64,000 bases of DNA from Yponomeuta sedellus. Taxonomy: Eukaryota > Arthropoda > Insecta > Lepidoptera > Yponomeutidae. The stretch lies in contig OW203725.1 in NCBI GenBank assembly GCA_934045075.1, positions 2,570,775 to 2,634,774 of the forward strand, given 5' to 3'. Both the position numbers and the translations under genes were made by a program. This document shows, one piece after another, positions 19,845 through 29,384 of the stretch (position 1 is its first letter; the number at the start of each line of letters is the position of its first letter). Under the pieces are notes generated by a model that made no database searches, was not told where the DNA came from, and saw nothing but the letters and a program-made list of their open reading frames with translations.

Positions 19845-20088
19845 TAAACTATTTTTAGGACCTACAGTCTAGAACCTAGAATTAACAACCAAGGACTTTT
19901 CGCCCAAAACGGCCGTTTTAGCAGAAATCGACTAAGTTCTAATCAAGTTCTAAAAATATTGGTCACTGTTGTTAAGATTTCTCATGTTCGGTTTTAGATA
20001 AAAACGTATTATAACACAAGTTATGATTTTTTTCTATTGGTGGGGCGGCTAGTTAGCACCCCAAAGCACCTTAAACGATTCATCAATA
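19845..20088. mobile_element. Family I palindromic element, right part
   Basis: The imperfect palindrome around GGCCGTTTTAGCAGAAATCG is followed by TTGTTAAGATTTCTCATGTT and the terminal arm CACAAGTTATGATTTTTTTC ... GCGGCTAGTTAGCACC. The AAGTT target site is uninterrupted here, unlike in three other copies. Confidence 0.7.
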
Positions 20089-20104
20089 CAGAAATTTAAA
20101 AGAA

Positions 20105-20515
20105 ATGAGGTCCTTGAGAAGTATGTGTAGTGTTACTTTGAATCACAGGATACGCAATAGTATGATTAGAGAACGTTGAGGACTGAAAGAGGATGTAGTG
20201 ACTAGAATTGAGAAAGGAATGTTGCGTTGGTTTGGACATGTGGAGAGGATGAAGGAACAAAGATTGACGAAATAATTATATATTGCGAATGTGAGTGGAA
20301 GGGCTGGTAAGAGACGTCCCAGACGTTACATCGACCAAATAGGGGATGTATTAGCAAAGGGAAAGATAAAAAGTACCCGGAACCGGCGTGCGTGCATGCA
20401 ACGACTTATGAACGTTGATGAAGCGAAGGTGATCTGTCAGGATCGTGGCAAGTGGCAGTCCCTGGTCTCTGCCTACCCCTCTGGGATACAGGCGTGAGGT
20501 TATGTATGTATGTGT
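20105..20515 (+). pseudogene. LINE H 3' end, second copy
   Basis: Same coding end as 15270..15626. It is broken by an in-frame stop early (GAACGTTGAGGACTG) and another after AGATTGACGAAA; the final part is readable as SGRAGKRRPRRYIDQIGDVL and NRRACMQRLMNVDEAKVIC. The tail has collapsed to TATGTATGTATG. Confidence 0.78.
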
Positions 20516-21063
20516 ACATTTAAAAGACACCTTTTCCGTACTTTTGTACACATGCTGCCATCTATATTTCGAACTGCTCAACAGAAACTTTGTAAGTTAG
20601 CGCGCTTTCGTTGGCTACACCATAGACCCTCTCTTTATAGCTTGCAACGTTGCTAGCAAAGTAATGCATCACTAAGCTCAGAGATGGCGCTGGCGACTCT
20701 AGCCTGGTACTAAAAACTTGGAATACTTTGATCACAGAGGGAGCTAGCACAAATGTAACCGAACCTTGGGTCCACCTTTTATATCTTCCGTATAATTTTG
20801 ATAGATGTCGCTAGACGTTAGAAAAATGTCCCGAATTTTGGTTCTTGTCTCAGATCATAGAAATCAGTGGTTCTGGTTCTGGTTGATTTCTTTATGAAGA
20901 TTGAGCAAAGTTAGTAAATCAACGTGCTGAAAAAAAACTGCTGTCTTCGATAGCGTTGCCGTGTTTGTGCTAGCGCAAATTTGATGCGGCAATGAAAAGG
21001 AAAGTCAAATAAAGTGGCTTAATTATGGTAATAATGGTAGTTTCTGCACTTATACGGCTACCC
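20516..21063. other. Unassigned sequence
   Basis: Contains several short gene-like words (GCTCAGAGATGGCGCTGGCG at 20678) but no open frame of note and no second copy in the window. Confidence 0.35.
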
Positions 21064-21370
21064 GAGTGCTTAGTGCGAGTTTTTAAACTACTCGACCGCG
21101 TTAACGTAAACTCATATTTCTATGGCATTGAGGAAGCGCCACCTAGCGACAAGTATGGAAATTAAAATTGCTGAGTGCGAGTGGTAATGGTTTACGTTGA
21201 GAAGTGAACACGTTTACCAGCCAAAATACGAATAAACGCGAGTGCGAGTTGTACTGTGACAGCGTTTTGCCACTTCGAACGATTAACTTACTCATAATCA
21301 CTACTCAATGCTCGATTAACGCGGTAGTAAAGTTATTCGATTGGATCTGTCAAACTCGCACTAAGCACTC
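21064..21370. mobile_element. Family K element, 307 bp, copy 1
   Basis: Bounded by GAGTGCTTAGTGCGAGTTT and its inverted complement AAACTCGCACTAAGCACTC. A second copy of exactly the same length is at 43601..43907, about 94% similar by eye. Flanks show no clear duplication. No coding capacity; a non-autonomous DNA element is likely. Confidence 0.82.
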
Positions 21371-21434
21371 CGTTGTCGCAGAAAAGGAAAAATTCAATCT
21401 TCTTTTAAATCTGATAAGTTTTTGCAAGACCTCC

Positions 21435-21765
21435 CAATGATTTTGTTTTCTAAGTAGGTAGGTACATGTGTGAAGTTATGGGAACAATTATTGTTACTAT
21501 AACTTCACACATGTACCTACCTTGGTAGGTAATGGTAGGTTTAAGGTAAGGTACATAATACCTTATACTCGTACCTACCACTCACTAACTTGAAGGAATA
21601 CATCGTGAGGAAACCTGAGTGTTGAGGTGTTGAATTGTCTTATCGCTTGAAATTGTTAATCCACGGTGGCCACGTGTGGTAATTACATACCTAAGCCCAT
21701 ACTCTCTCTTTTTCTGAGAGAAGGCCTCTTCCCTGCTGTGCGACGTATTATATATAGTATGTGGT
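21435..21765 (+). mobile_element. Family D SINE with an internal palindrome
   Basis: ATTTTGTTTTCTAAGTAGGT and ACATGTGTGAAGTTATGG begin the unit; CATCGTGAGGAAACCTGAGT and CTGAGAGAAGGCCTCTTCCC end it. Within it AGGTAGGTACATGTGTGAAG...TTAT (21456..21479) recurs inverted at 21499..21522, a perfect 24-bp arm with a 19-bp spacer. This indicates a local inverted duplication at the point where the copy is rearranged. Confidence 0.7.
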
Positions 21766-21854
21766 ACACGAAATAAGTTTTTGCAAAAAGTAAATCATAC
21801 ATACATATCAATAGCTTTGCTAGTTGCTTTTGGAACACGAAGCCGAGAACATAG

Positions 21855-21990
21855 GGCAATGAACCTAGGATATTAAATCATTGTTGGCAAAAACGGGCGC
21901 TTTCTGCGGAAATAATAGGTACTAAAGTTCAATTCGAGCCTAGATTATTGACCCTAGGTTAAGCTTATGCTTAAGGTTTTAAAAATGGCT
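21855..21990. mobile_element. Family I palindromic core, diverged
   Basis: GAACCTAGGATATTAAATCA ... GCAAAAACGGGCGCTTTCTG ... GACCCTAGGTTAAG retains the order and inverted symmetry of the family I centre but lacks the terminal arms. Confidence 0.5.
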
Positions 21991-22104
21991 ATTAACTTTA
22001 TAAGTTCAAAACACACATTTTTGAGCAGTGTATAATTAATTACTCTATATTTTTTTTATTACCATGATTAGGTATATTAAGAAAAACTGTCATAGAACAA
22101 TGAA

Positions 22105-22275
22105 TAACGTCCATACAACACAATCACGTGACCTGGTCCCAAACTAGGATACCCTGTGCTATGGTAAGGACGTCACAAACATGCAGACGGGGGCCACTTG
22201 TACAATGTATCGAACCCAATACCTCTGTCTTGGTATCCAAGCGCCTGTACGGCTAGACCAACGAAGAAGTCAAGC
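22105..22275 (-). mobile_element. Family F SINE, diverged
   Basis: CCAAACTAGGATACCCTGTG and GACGTCACAAACATGCAGAC match the antisense body of family F. The tRNA-like head is badly diverged. Confidence 0.6.
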
Positions 22276-22377
22276 AGTCGTGAATTAAAACATATTTTTT
22301 TTTTTGGAAAAGTGGTCTTTAATTAATTGTGTTTTTTACAACAATAACTTCGTGAAAAATCGTCTTAGGTACATCTT

Positions 22378-22675
22378 TTTTAAAAACCTATTTAGATGCT
22401 AAAAATTCCACCCATGCCGGGACTTGAGCCCACGACCTCTGGCTAACCGTGCCAGCGCTCTCCCAACTGAGCGTGCGACTACCCGGCATCCGTGAAATTT
22501 CGAACCTCTTTACAATACTCTCTATATTACGTACAGGCAGCGACATCTGGCTGAAGTAATTTGCATCACTTGCAGCCCCGAGTACCTACTTTGCAGTTAG
22601 GTTTTATCGGAATGATATCGCTGTACCCACATTTTTTAAAAACCTATTTAGAGGCGAAAAATTCCACCCATGGTC
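22378..22675 (-). mobile_element. Family A element followed by a second tail
   Basis: Minus copy from AAACCTATTTAGATGCTAAA through the core to GCAGTTAGGTTTTATCGGAA, the far 5' end of the unit. It is directly followed by another tail AAAACCTATTTAGAGGCGAA to 22675. This is a head-to-tail arrangement of two family members. Confidence 0.78.
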
Positions 22676-22691
22676 TTACATCTCACACTTC

Positions 22692-23310
22692 AGGCGCTTA
22701 AGGGCGCTAACTGGCGCTACCAATAGAATAAAAATCATAACTTGTTTTATAAGACGCTTAATTCTCTAATAGTGAATATAAGATATCTTAACAACTGTGA
22801 TAACTATTTTTAGAACCTACAGTTAGAACCTAGGCTCAACAATCTAGGACTTTAATCGATTTTCGCCAAATACGGCCGTTTTTAGCAGAAATCGAGTAAA
22901 GTCCTGGGATATTTATACTACATTCTAGGCTGTATGTTACATACTAAGATTTCTCATGTTTACTTTTTGAAAAAAAAAACGTATTATACAGCAAGTTGAT
23001 GACCTAGGCCTCGGTGGCGCGCCGGTTTGGCACGCTGACTGTAAAACCGTAGGTCTCGGGTTCGATCCCCGGCCGGGTCAAACAAGGAAACGAACTTTTC
23101 TAGTTTGTTTTGGGTCTTGGATATTCTCTATGTATTTATTGTATTAAATCCGTCGTCGAATTAGCACCTGTAACACAGGTCATTCAGTTGTACTTAGTAT
23201 AGGGCAAAGAAGATGTTGTCTGTGTAATATGTCCTTGAATAATATATTTATGTATTTAAAGTTCTGATTTTTACTTAATTTGTGGCGCTAATTAGCGCCC
23301 TTAATCACCT
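22692..23310. mobile_element. Family I element, complete, split by an E SINE
   Basis: The left arm GGCGCTAACTGGCGCTACCA / AATAGAATAAAAATCATAAC and right arm TGGCGCTAATTAGCGCCC enclose the palindromic centre (TACGGCCGTTTTTAGCAGAA). The right arm is interrupted after AAGTT by SINE E (22998..23258). Confidence 0.8.
22998..23258 (+). mobile_element. Family E tRNA-derived SINE inside family I
   Basis: Head CCTCGGTGGCGCGCCGGTTT, TGACTGTAAAACCGTAGGTC and GGGTTCGATCCCCGGCCGG; 3' end GTCCTTGAATAATATATTTA. It is flanked by AAGTT at 22993..22997 and 23259..23263. Confidence 0.85.
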
Positions 23311-24000
23311 TCAATCAATTCGGGGACAATAACAACAAGTTATTCCTATCAGGTAGAATCTCAATTCGATTGCGCTATGTAGAGGTATATATAGGTCTAA
23401 TACTATTTCAAACTACACAAAGGATCACAGGTAATGAGAGCTAGGACATAATGACAAATAGCCCGAATCGGACAAGCCTAGATTCGCTTACAATCGTCAT
23501 CGATAGAGGTCTATTGAATCCGTGATTTAATGTTTCAGCTCTGAAAGGGAGCCTCATGGCTGCCAAATCTAGGCAGGTACGCTACAACCTAGGTACTGTA
23601 ACGATAAGATAAGAATATTCTTTATTGTACTTCTTTATAGTAGCTGGCTGGCGTAGCCGTTTAGTCATAGTTTAAATTACGAGTATTTGAAGAATATCGT
23701 TACGTTTTGTTTATGTACGTGTAAGTCGTGTTGAGACTCTCAGCTAGGCTAGGTTTGCGTTATAAAAAAGATAATAAAAAGAAAGTATTATTGTTGCTAA
23801 TTCAGATTAAATAAGTAGTGTGCTACAGCACTCTACAAGATAGGAAAGATTAGGTACAGCACCTAATTGTTGACCGCAAGTCGACCATTCTCGAGCTCTG
23901 TTTAATTACGGTTGGCTTAGCAATTAAAATCTACAGATAAATAACACACAACATAATTGCTGGTCCTGATCCCGAATAAAATTGAATTATAAAAATATTT
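23311..24000. other. Mostly unassigned sequence
   Basis: Holds a short antisense family N end at 23608..23635 (GATAAGATAAGAATATTCTT). No gene. Confidence 0.4.
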
Positions 24001-24110
24001 CATCGTAAAGTATTTATGTTCAGTTTGCTGAATGTCAATGTACAACGTAAACTGTGAGCTGCTGCCTTCAGACCGTAGTGTAGAGAAACAGGCAGCACCA
24101 CTCTGACCAT
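24000..24110 (-). repeat. Family O repeat, inverted
   Basis: CAGTTTGCTGAATGTCAATG, GCTGCTGCCTTCAGACCG and TAGTGTAGAGAAA are the complement of the family O motifs. Confidence 0.55.
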
Positions 24111-24175
24111 CTTTTAACCTAATCATTTGCTACCTATATGATATGATTCCATTCTTGCTATCTACATCAATTATT

Positions 24176-24372
24176 GACGACCGCTGTGGCGCAGCGGTAG
24201 CGCGTCTGCCTACTATGCGTCCCGGGTTCAAACCACAGCTGGGGACAAAAAAAAAACCAGGTCTTGGATGTTTACATGTTTGTGATATCGCTGTTTCAGG
24301 TTCCCATGACACGGGGTCTCCTAGTGTGTGGCCAGAAGCAATATATGTGTCTGTATGTAAATGTTAAGTTTT
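24176..24372 (+). mobile_element. Family F tRNA-derived SINE, well preserved
   Basis: Head GACCGCTGTGGCGCAGCGGT and CCCGGGTTCAAACC, body CCAGGTCTTGGATGTTTACA and GACACGGGGTCTCCTAGTGT, end GTCTGTATGTAAATGTTAAG. Best copy for defining the family. Confidence 0.85.
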
Positions 24373-24540
24373 GTTACAACTTTATCTTCCAAAATATTGG
24401 TTAATTTTCTCACACAAGTAGGAATTGGACGTGGCAAGCGAAACCATGACAGGAGAAACCATTAAATCAGATACCATCAATTACTCTTAAGTTAAAAACT
24501 AATTTAGCGGGGTGCATGAATTGAGCCTCCCCGAACGAAC

Positions 24541-24808
24541 GAACGTCGCTCGTGGCCTAGGCGAACCGAGTGATTGGAATCAATCACTTGGTTAAGCAAA
24601 AACAGGCGCGGACGCTCACCCATCCTGTACCTGAGTACAGGATGGGTGAGCGTCCCGTGACTACCGCTAGTGGCATTTTCCGAGTGCTTTCGTGCTTCGC
24701 AAGGCACGTTGAGCCGTTGGTGCCGGCCGTCGTGTAATGGCAGTCGTTAAGCCATGTTAGAGGCCTTATGGGCGGCTTGATAACTTCTGACAGTAAGGCC
24801 CGCCACTG
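24541..24808 (+). mobile_element. Family B SINE, head and body, with extra hairpin
   Basis: Head GTGGCCTAGGCGAACCGAG, TCAATCACTTGGTTAAGCAA. At 24610..24655 the segment GGACGCTCACCCATCCTGTA-C is present as two perfect 21-bp inverted arms around CTGA, so the 5S C-box region is duplicated in reverse. The body continues to GTAAGGCCCGCCACTG, where it meets the opposed copy. Confidence 0.85.
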
Positions 24809-25150
24809 TATATCCCCACTGCTGGGGCACGGGTCTCTTCCTGCACCGCAGGAAGGTTAGGCCATACTCAACCACGGGTCCAAGTCCGTATTGGTGGAGG
24901 CTTGCAAGACTTGTGGCTGGACTTAATTTCAGATGTTTTCAAGCCGCCCCTAGGCCTCTGACTTGGCTTAACCACTGCCAACTATCGACGGCAGCCGGCA
25001 CCACTGCTTAACGTGCCTTGTGAAGCACGGAACCTCTCGGCAAAATGCCGTTAGTCATAGACGGTCACCCATCCGTGCACTAAACTCGCCCTATGTTGCT
25101 TAACCTTCGTGATCGTTTTAGGATCACTCCACTAGCAGCGAGCGATTCAT
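24806..25150 (-). mobile_element. Family B SINE, the most 5S-like copy
   Basis: On the minus strand the head reads CGATCACGAAGGTTAAGCAA then GGGCGAGTTTAGTGCACGGA and TGGGTGACCGTC, close to the 5S rRNA promoter (GATCACCGAAGTTAAGCAAC...GGATGGGTGACC). It belongs to the same subfamily as 3245..3695. It abuts the opposed copy 24541..24808 at their shared 3' region. Confidence 0.88.
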
Positions 25151-25384
25151 GTGCCTAGAAGATCAGAAATATTTTTTGCGACTCGAACCTTTTTGGTACA
25201 GATACTGACAGTAGATCAAACAACATTTTAATAGCGACCGATTCGCAGGCGCGGCCACACAAAACACACATGAGTATCATTCGACAATTTGTGGAGCAAT
25301 CAGCTCTTTGTCACCGCGCTTTATTCAGCGGCGAATAATAGTCAGAAAATTGTCATTCCAATTGTGGCTCAGCCTTTGTTGGCG
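25151..25384. other. Unassigned intergenic sequence
   Basis: No feature recognised. Confidence 0.3.
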
Positions 25385-25560
25385 ACTGGGACGTATTTAG
25401 GACTTAAATGATTTAGTCATCTTAAAGTCGCTACTGGATCATACTGATCCAAAAGGGGTCTAGCTGGTCTAGCGACTGGGACGTATTTAGGACTTAAATG
25501 ATTTAGAGTCATCTTAAAGTCGCTACTGGATCATACTGATCCAAAAGGGATCTAGCTGAA
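25385..25560. repeat. Two-copy tandem duplication, ~87-bp period
   Basis: GCGACTGGGACGTATTTAGG ... GATCCAAAAGGGGTCTAGCTG occurs twice in a row, differing by a 3-bp indel (TTAGTCATC versus TTAGAGTCATC) and a few bases. The pair also contains TTTAGCTGAAC-like edges. It is a recent local duplication with no coding potential. Confidence 0.85.
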
Positions 25561-25854
25561 CAAATCAAATCGAAGCAAATCAATTTATTTGAACGTAAAA
25601 ACGACCGAACATTCATAGATCAATGACTTGGCCTAGATCAGAGAAGCGTGGAGCTCGTTAAAGAAACTTTAATTTGCCCCAAGTTTGTTGAAAGAATGTC
25701 ACAATAAGCCTGAGCCCTAAACAGTGTCCAAGATTATTGTTTCATAAAAAACATACGTTATTGGATGTTGACTCCTTCCACTAGTAATCTTTTATTTTGA
25801 CAACCTTCTCTTTTGCTACTGCGTCGATTTCGTTAAGTTTTCAAATACTGGATA
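25561..25854. other. Unassigned intergenic sequence
   Basis: CAAATCAAATCGAAGCAAAT / CAATTTATTTGAACG at 25561..25600 looks like an antisense LINE end; otherwise nothing. Confidence 0.3.
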
Positions 25855-25960
25855 TTCTCGCAAGGTTCTGTAAGAAATTGCTTTTAGCAATCAGGCCGAC
25901 AATTGTACTATGCACCTTTTTCTAGTGAACAACAAAGAATATTCTTTTCTTATCTTTTGT
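25855..25960 (+). repeat. Family N 3' end
   Basis: GTAAGAAATTGCTTTTAGCA, ATCAGGCCGACAATTGTACT and ACAAAGAATATTCTTTTCTT form the family order in sense orientation. Confidence 0.65.
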
Positions 25961-26586
25961 ATTTTGACCTGAGCTTAGTGGCAAAAAAGTATAACTTCTA
26001 CGTAGTACAGTAATTAAGAATGGTCCAATTAATATAATTCTTGCCGTGTATTTTGATAATGAAGAAAGAACAACATAAAATAAAAAACAGTCTTAATGAT
26101 ACCATTTGTAAAGGTACGGCAGTTTTGGCGGACAAGCCCCGTAACTGGTTCACCAATGAAAAGGACAGGGCTCTACTCAAATTTATGCGAATCCGAGGTA
26201 CACCGTGGGTCTGTTTATTTCCCTCAATACGTTCCTGGCCCCAGCCTTTGACGGACTAATGATCGGCATTCAGACCTCCAGGAATCATGGAATGACCAGT
26301 TGCCTGATGTCCGGACGCTTTTCGGACGAGCGAGTCGCTGATACTCTAACTGCATTTTGTTTTCTATTTAAAAGTTGAAAACCATATTAAGTTTTTGGGA
26401 GTTGAGGGTAATTTGCGAGAACGTTGTTAAAATACATAGAACAACCATTTTTGGAGGAAGAAGATAATATATTCTAACAGTGACATAACTTTCGGCTTGT
26501 AGTGTTTGGAAATTCAAATTTCCGGTGGAATACCAATAGCTATGCTAAATATAAATGTATAAATAACCAAATTCTAGAATAATCAA
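25961..26586. other. Region upstream of the Sox gene
   Basis: No repeat is recognised in the 600 bp before the Sox start, in contrast with most of the window, so promoter and 5' untranslated sequence are probably here. TATA-like words (ATATAAATGTATAAATAACC, 26549..26568) sit too close to the ATG to be assigned with confidence. Confidence 0.4.
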
Positions 26587-27240
26587 ATGGCGTACCAGAT
26601 AGAACCAACAGTGCATCTAAAACCTACCCCAAAAGTGTTAAAAAACACTAACCCGTACCACATCAAGCGACCAATGAATGCTTTTATGGTATGGTCAAGA
26701 CTACAGAGGAAGAAAATATCAATGAAGAACCCAAAACTACACAACTCGGAGATCTCGAAGCGACTGGGCCTAGAATGGAAGAGTTTGGACGAATCGGAGA
26801 AACGCCCTTTCATTGACGAAGCTAAACGTTTAAGAATAAAACATATGCAGGACTACCCAGACTACAAGTATCGTCCTAGGCGAAAAAACAGACCTGATAA
26901 CAGCTTATTTTCGCCACCTATGTACCATCAGAGGGAAACATTGGAATTGGAGCAAATGCCCGATACAAACTACCAAATGACTCCTCTAAACTACTCTGAC
27001 CATCAAATCACGTATAACAATATGATCAGCTACGCCGTGCCACAGTCAACGTATATCTCTCGAACCAAGGAAGAAATTCAGATGGATGTGAGGCCATTGC
27101 CTTCTATAGAGAGTATATCTCCAAGACCCTTTGCAGTGGGCCACCAGCAAATGATGGTGAAAGCGTACCAGGATTTGCACTACGGACCGCACGGAGAAGT
27201 TGCAAGGATATCATACCACTATCCTTTTGGAATCCAATAG
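26587..27240 (+). CDS. Sox-family HMG-box transcription factor, group B-like, single exon
   Basis: This is an intact 217-residue frame from ATG (context TCAAATGG) to TAG. The Sox HMG box spans about residues 25-100. The Sox signature RPMNAFMVW is at 28-36, followed by [44 protein letters not shown] (71-83) and DYKYRPRRK (92-100). FM at 33-34 is the minor-groove wedge in Sox proteins. The box resembles insect SoxB proteins (Dichaete/Sox21 type), which bind ACAAT-like sites in the nucleus. Differences such as [10 protein letters not shown] in helix 1, where group B usually has an RQRRKMAQEN-like run, suggest a divergent paralogue. The C-terminal 115 residues are unrecognised and rich in Tyr, Met and Pro. 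Absence of introns fits several arthropod SoxB genes. It is the only intact gene in the window. Confidence 0.93.
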   Translation: MAYQIEPTVHLKPTPKVLKNTNPYHIKRPMNAFMVWSRLQRKKISMKNPKLHNSEISKRLGLEWKSLDESEKRPFIDEAKRLRIKHMQDYPDYKYRPRRKNRPDNSLFSPPMYHQRETLELEQMPDTNYQMTPLNYSDHQITYNNMISYAVPQSTYISRTKEEIQMDVRPLPSIESISPRPFAVGHQQMMVKAYQDLHYGPHGEVARISYHYPFGIQ

Positions 27241-27316
27241 GAGTTAGTCATCTGGGTTAAATATAACTGTCTAGAAAGAAGCAATGTAAAGGGAGAAAAC
27301 ATGTTTTTGACTGTTA

Positions 27317-27322
27317 AATAAA
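27317..27322 (+). terminator. Candidate polyadenylation signal of the Sox gene
   Basis: AATAAA lies 77 bp after the stop codon. No closer canonical signal is present; transcript evidence would decide. Confidence 0.5.
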
Positions 27323-27760
27323 GATATGGAGAAAACCGGTGAGGTCGTAATGAAAATATTGAATCTTAGTTACCTAGTATGTAGTGATAAATTTGTAAAC
27401 TTAAAGTCGAGCAGAAGCACAGTCCTATGAATTAACTTTGATAATTAAAAGAAGTATAGAACGACAGAAGAAATTCGTGGCAAAGAGCTGAGATACTCAT
27501 AGTATTAGAAAGTAAACATAGAGTAGATTTTTAATAGGTAAATAATATGTATTATTCTTAACAAGTTTCTATTTTGTTTCAAATATTGGTATGGAGACAA
27601 AAATGTGTGATGCTGTTATGATTTATTAAATGCTTAACAGACACTTGTCTAACCAAAGGCCCTTATAATAATTAACATGCGAGTATACTAGTACAATAAA
27701 CAAAAACATATTTCATACTTGTGTTTTCAGTCATATTAAATTTAAGACCTATGAATATTA
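27323..27760. other. Region downstream of the Sox gene
   Basis: AT-rich, with no repeat copy recognised up to the LINE fragment at 27765. Confidence 0.35.
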
Positions 27761-27764
27761 TAGT

Positions 27765-27895
27765 GTAGGACATCCTCCGACTAGGTGGGATGACGATCTG
27801 CGAAAAACTGCAGGAAGGTGCGGCAAGCTGAAGACAGGGCGCTATGGCGTTCATTAGAGGAGGGCTATGTCCAGCAGTGGACTAGTATAGCCTGA
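27765..27895 (+). pseudogene. LINE G, C-terminal coding end
   Basis: Reads AEDRALWRSLEEGYVQQWTS-IA and a stop in its last third, with a broken frame before that (a deletion in GCAGGAAGGTGCGGCAAGC). The tail is CCTGACGACGACGAC. Confidence 0.8.
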
Positions 27896-27907
27896 CGACG
27901 ACGACTA

Positions 27908-28001
27908 TATAAGATGAGATGAGATGAGATGAGATGAGATGAGATGAGATGAGATGAGATGAGATGAGATGATATGAGATGAGATGAGATGAGATGAGAT
28001 G
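27908..28001. repeat. (GATGA)n pentanucleotide array
   Basis: About 18 units of GATGA with one GATAT variant. It is joined directly to AAAATATTCTTTATTGTACA, the antisense 3' end of family N, whose normal tail is (CTTAT)n or the like. The array is therefore most simply an expanded retroposon tail. Confidence 0.9.
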
Positions 28002-28085
28002 AAAATATTCTTTATTGTACACCAGGAAAAAACAAACAAAACATAATTACAAAGATACAGTACAATTGGTTTGAAAGAGGTTTGT
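28002..28085 (-). repeat. Family N 3' end, antisense
   Basis: AAAATATTCTTTATTGTACA, CCAGGAAAAAACAAACAAAA and AGTACAATTGGTTTG. Its 3' tail is the adjacent GATGA array. Confidence 0.7.
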
Positions 28086-28124
28086 TAGGATCGAGGTAAG
28101 TGAAAGTGAAATTTTATTTTTCTC

Positions 28125-28175
28125 CTTCTTCTTCTTCAGGCTATATTATGTAGTCCACTGCTAGACAGCCCTCCC
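28125..28175 (-). pseudogene. LINE G 3' end, short antisense piece
   Basis: CCTTCTTCTTCTTCAGGCTA and TATGTAGTCCACTGCTAGAC; only the last 50 bp are present. Confidence 0.65.
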
Positions 28176-28261
28176 TCCCTCCCTATTCATTATCAACAAA
28201 TACTAAATAATATACAATAACTGAAATAGATCTTAAAAACTAAATTTCGCAAAAGGCCTTA

Positions 28262-28619
28262 TTGTTATCAACCCTTGTATGTCCCCACTGTTGGGGTACG
28301 GTCTCTTCTTGCATCGCTAGAAGGTTAGGCCATACTCCACCACGGGGGCCAAGTCCGGGTTGGTGGAAGAGTGTAAAACTGTGGCGGGCCGTAAGGTCAG
28401 AAGTTATCAAGTCACTCATAAGGCCTCTGACATGGCTTAACGACTGCCATTATATAACAGCTGGCATCAACGGCTTAGCGTGCCTTGCGAAGAAAGGAAG
28501 TGCTCGGGAAAATGCCACCAGCGGTAGTCACGGGACGGTCACCCATCCTGCACCTGAACGCGCCTGTTAACTCAAGTGATTGATCCTATCACTTGGTTCG
28601 CCTAGGACACGAGAGCTTC
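28262..28619 (-). mobile_element. Family B 5S-like SINE, full length
   Basis: From TTATCAACCCTTGTATGTCC (3' end) to TTGGTTCGCCTAGGACACGA (5' end). Antisense 5S-like elements are visible (GACGGTCACCCATCCTGCAC, GTGATTGATCCTATCACTTG). Its 5' edge was the target of the GC-rich insertion that follows. Confidence 0.87.
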
Positions 28620-28810
28620 ACGAGAGCTTAGGATGGGGCCATGGGGACGTAAGCGTCCCCGTGGCCCCGTCCTTTGCGGTACGGAGGAACACCCCAGGAG
28701 TTTTAGTCGGTATACCGCCCTTTTCAGGGCGGGGAGTCCGACATAACCACTGTGCTCCCCCGAGCCGGTGGTACCCGTAATTGGGGTTTCTCCTGGGTAA
28801 CAAAAAAAAA
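28620..28810 (+). mobile_element. GC-rich 191-bp poly(A) retroposon with 15-bp target duplication
   Basis: Flanked by exact copies of GGACACGAGAGCTTC (28605..28619 and 28811..28825) and ending in nine A. It includes GTTTTAGTCGGTATACCGCC, GGGCGGGGAGTCCGACATAA and GAGCCGGTGGTACCCGTAAT. This is a 5'-truncated, polyadenylated insertion, probably the 3' untranslated end of a LINE. An R1-type origin is a guess from the GC-rich style and the poly(A). Confidence 0.85.
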
Positions 28811-28825
28811 GGACACGAGAGCTTC

Positions 28826-29384
28826 GAAAGGCCTTATGCTCAGCTTAAAGTCGTCAGGGAACATGCTCCACTGGTAAAGCTGATTTTCAGCATGGTCAAC
28901 TTTGGTCTCTGCCGTCCTTTTCGGGATAAGATAAGATAATGCTTTATTCATACACAAGCCACACATTCGGCATTTGGATGAAATTAACACTAAACACAAA
29001 AAAGAAAACTCATACCCAAGACACATTAAATACAGGAGTGAGTTTTTTTTTATTAAGAACATAAACAGTGTAATGACATAATACCTTCATTTTTTTCTAT
29101 TTATTAAATATCATCCTAAGACGTTACGATTACGGACGTTTACGGACGTTAGGTCCTATACATGGGACATACCTAATATATTTATAATATTGATAATTTT
29201 TTTGGGCAACACGTTTTTTTGTATGCCTACCTAATTTCGTAGGATTTGGAGTGTTAGGGATTAGGGGGATATGACTTAAAAGTTACACACAGTTAAAACA
29301 AAGGTCAAAATCACAAAAAACATAAAATCAGGTTTATGCGTGATTTACGGAGCACAATAGGTAGGAGTAACAATGATTAACTAT
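28826..29384. other. Mostly unassigned; one antisense retroposon end
   Basis: 28920..29050 begins GGATAAGATAAGATAATGCT TTATTC, an antisense 3' end with a pentamer tail. Nothing else was recognised. Confidence 0.4.

Noticed and set aside
24610..24655. CRISPR-like or palindromic operator arrays
   Set aside because: The palindromes are single inverted duplications inside eukaryotic retroposons. No regularly spaced direct repeats with unique spacers exist.
26555..26568. TATA box of the Sox gene
   Set aside because: The TATA-like word is only about 20 bp before the ATG, which would place the transcription start inside the coding region.
28262..28570. 102-codon frame and similar frames ending or starting in family B
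   Set aside because: The same translated strings recur at several B copies with different truncations, so they reflect the repeat and not a conserved protein.
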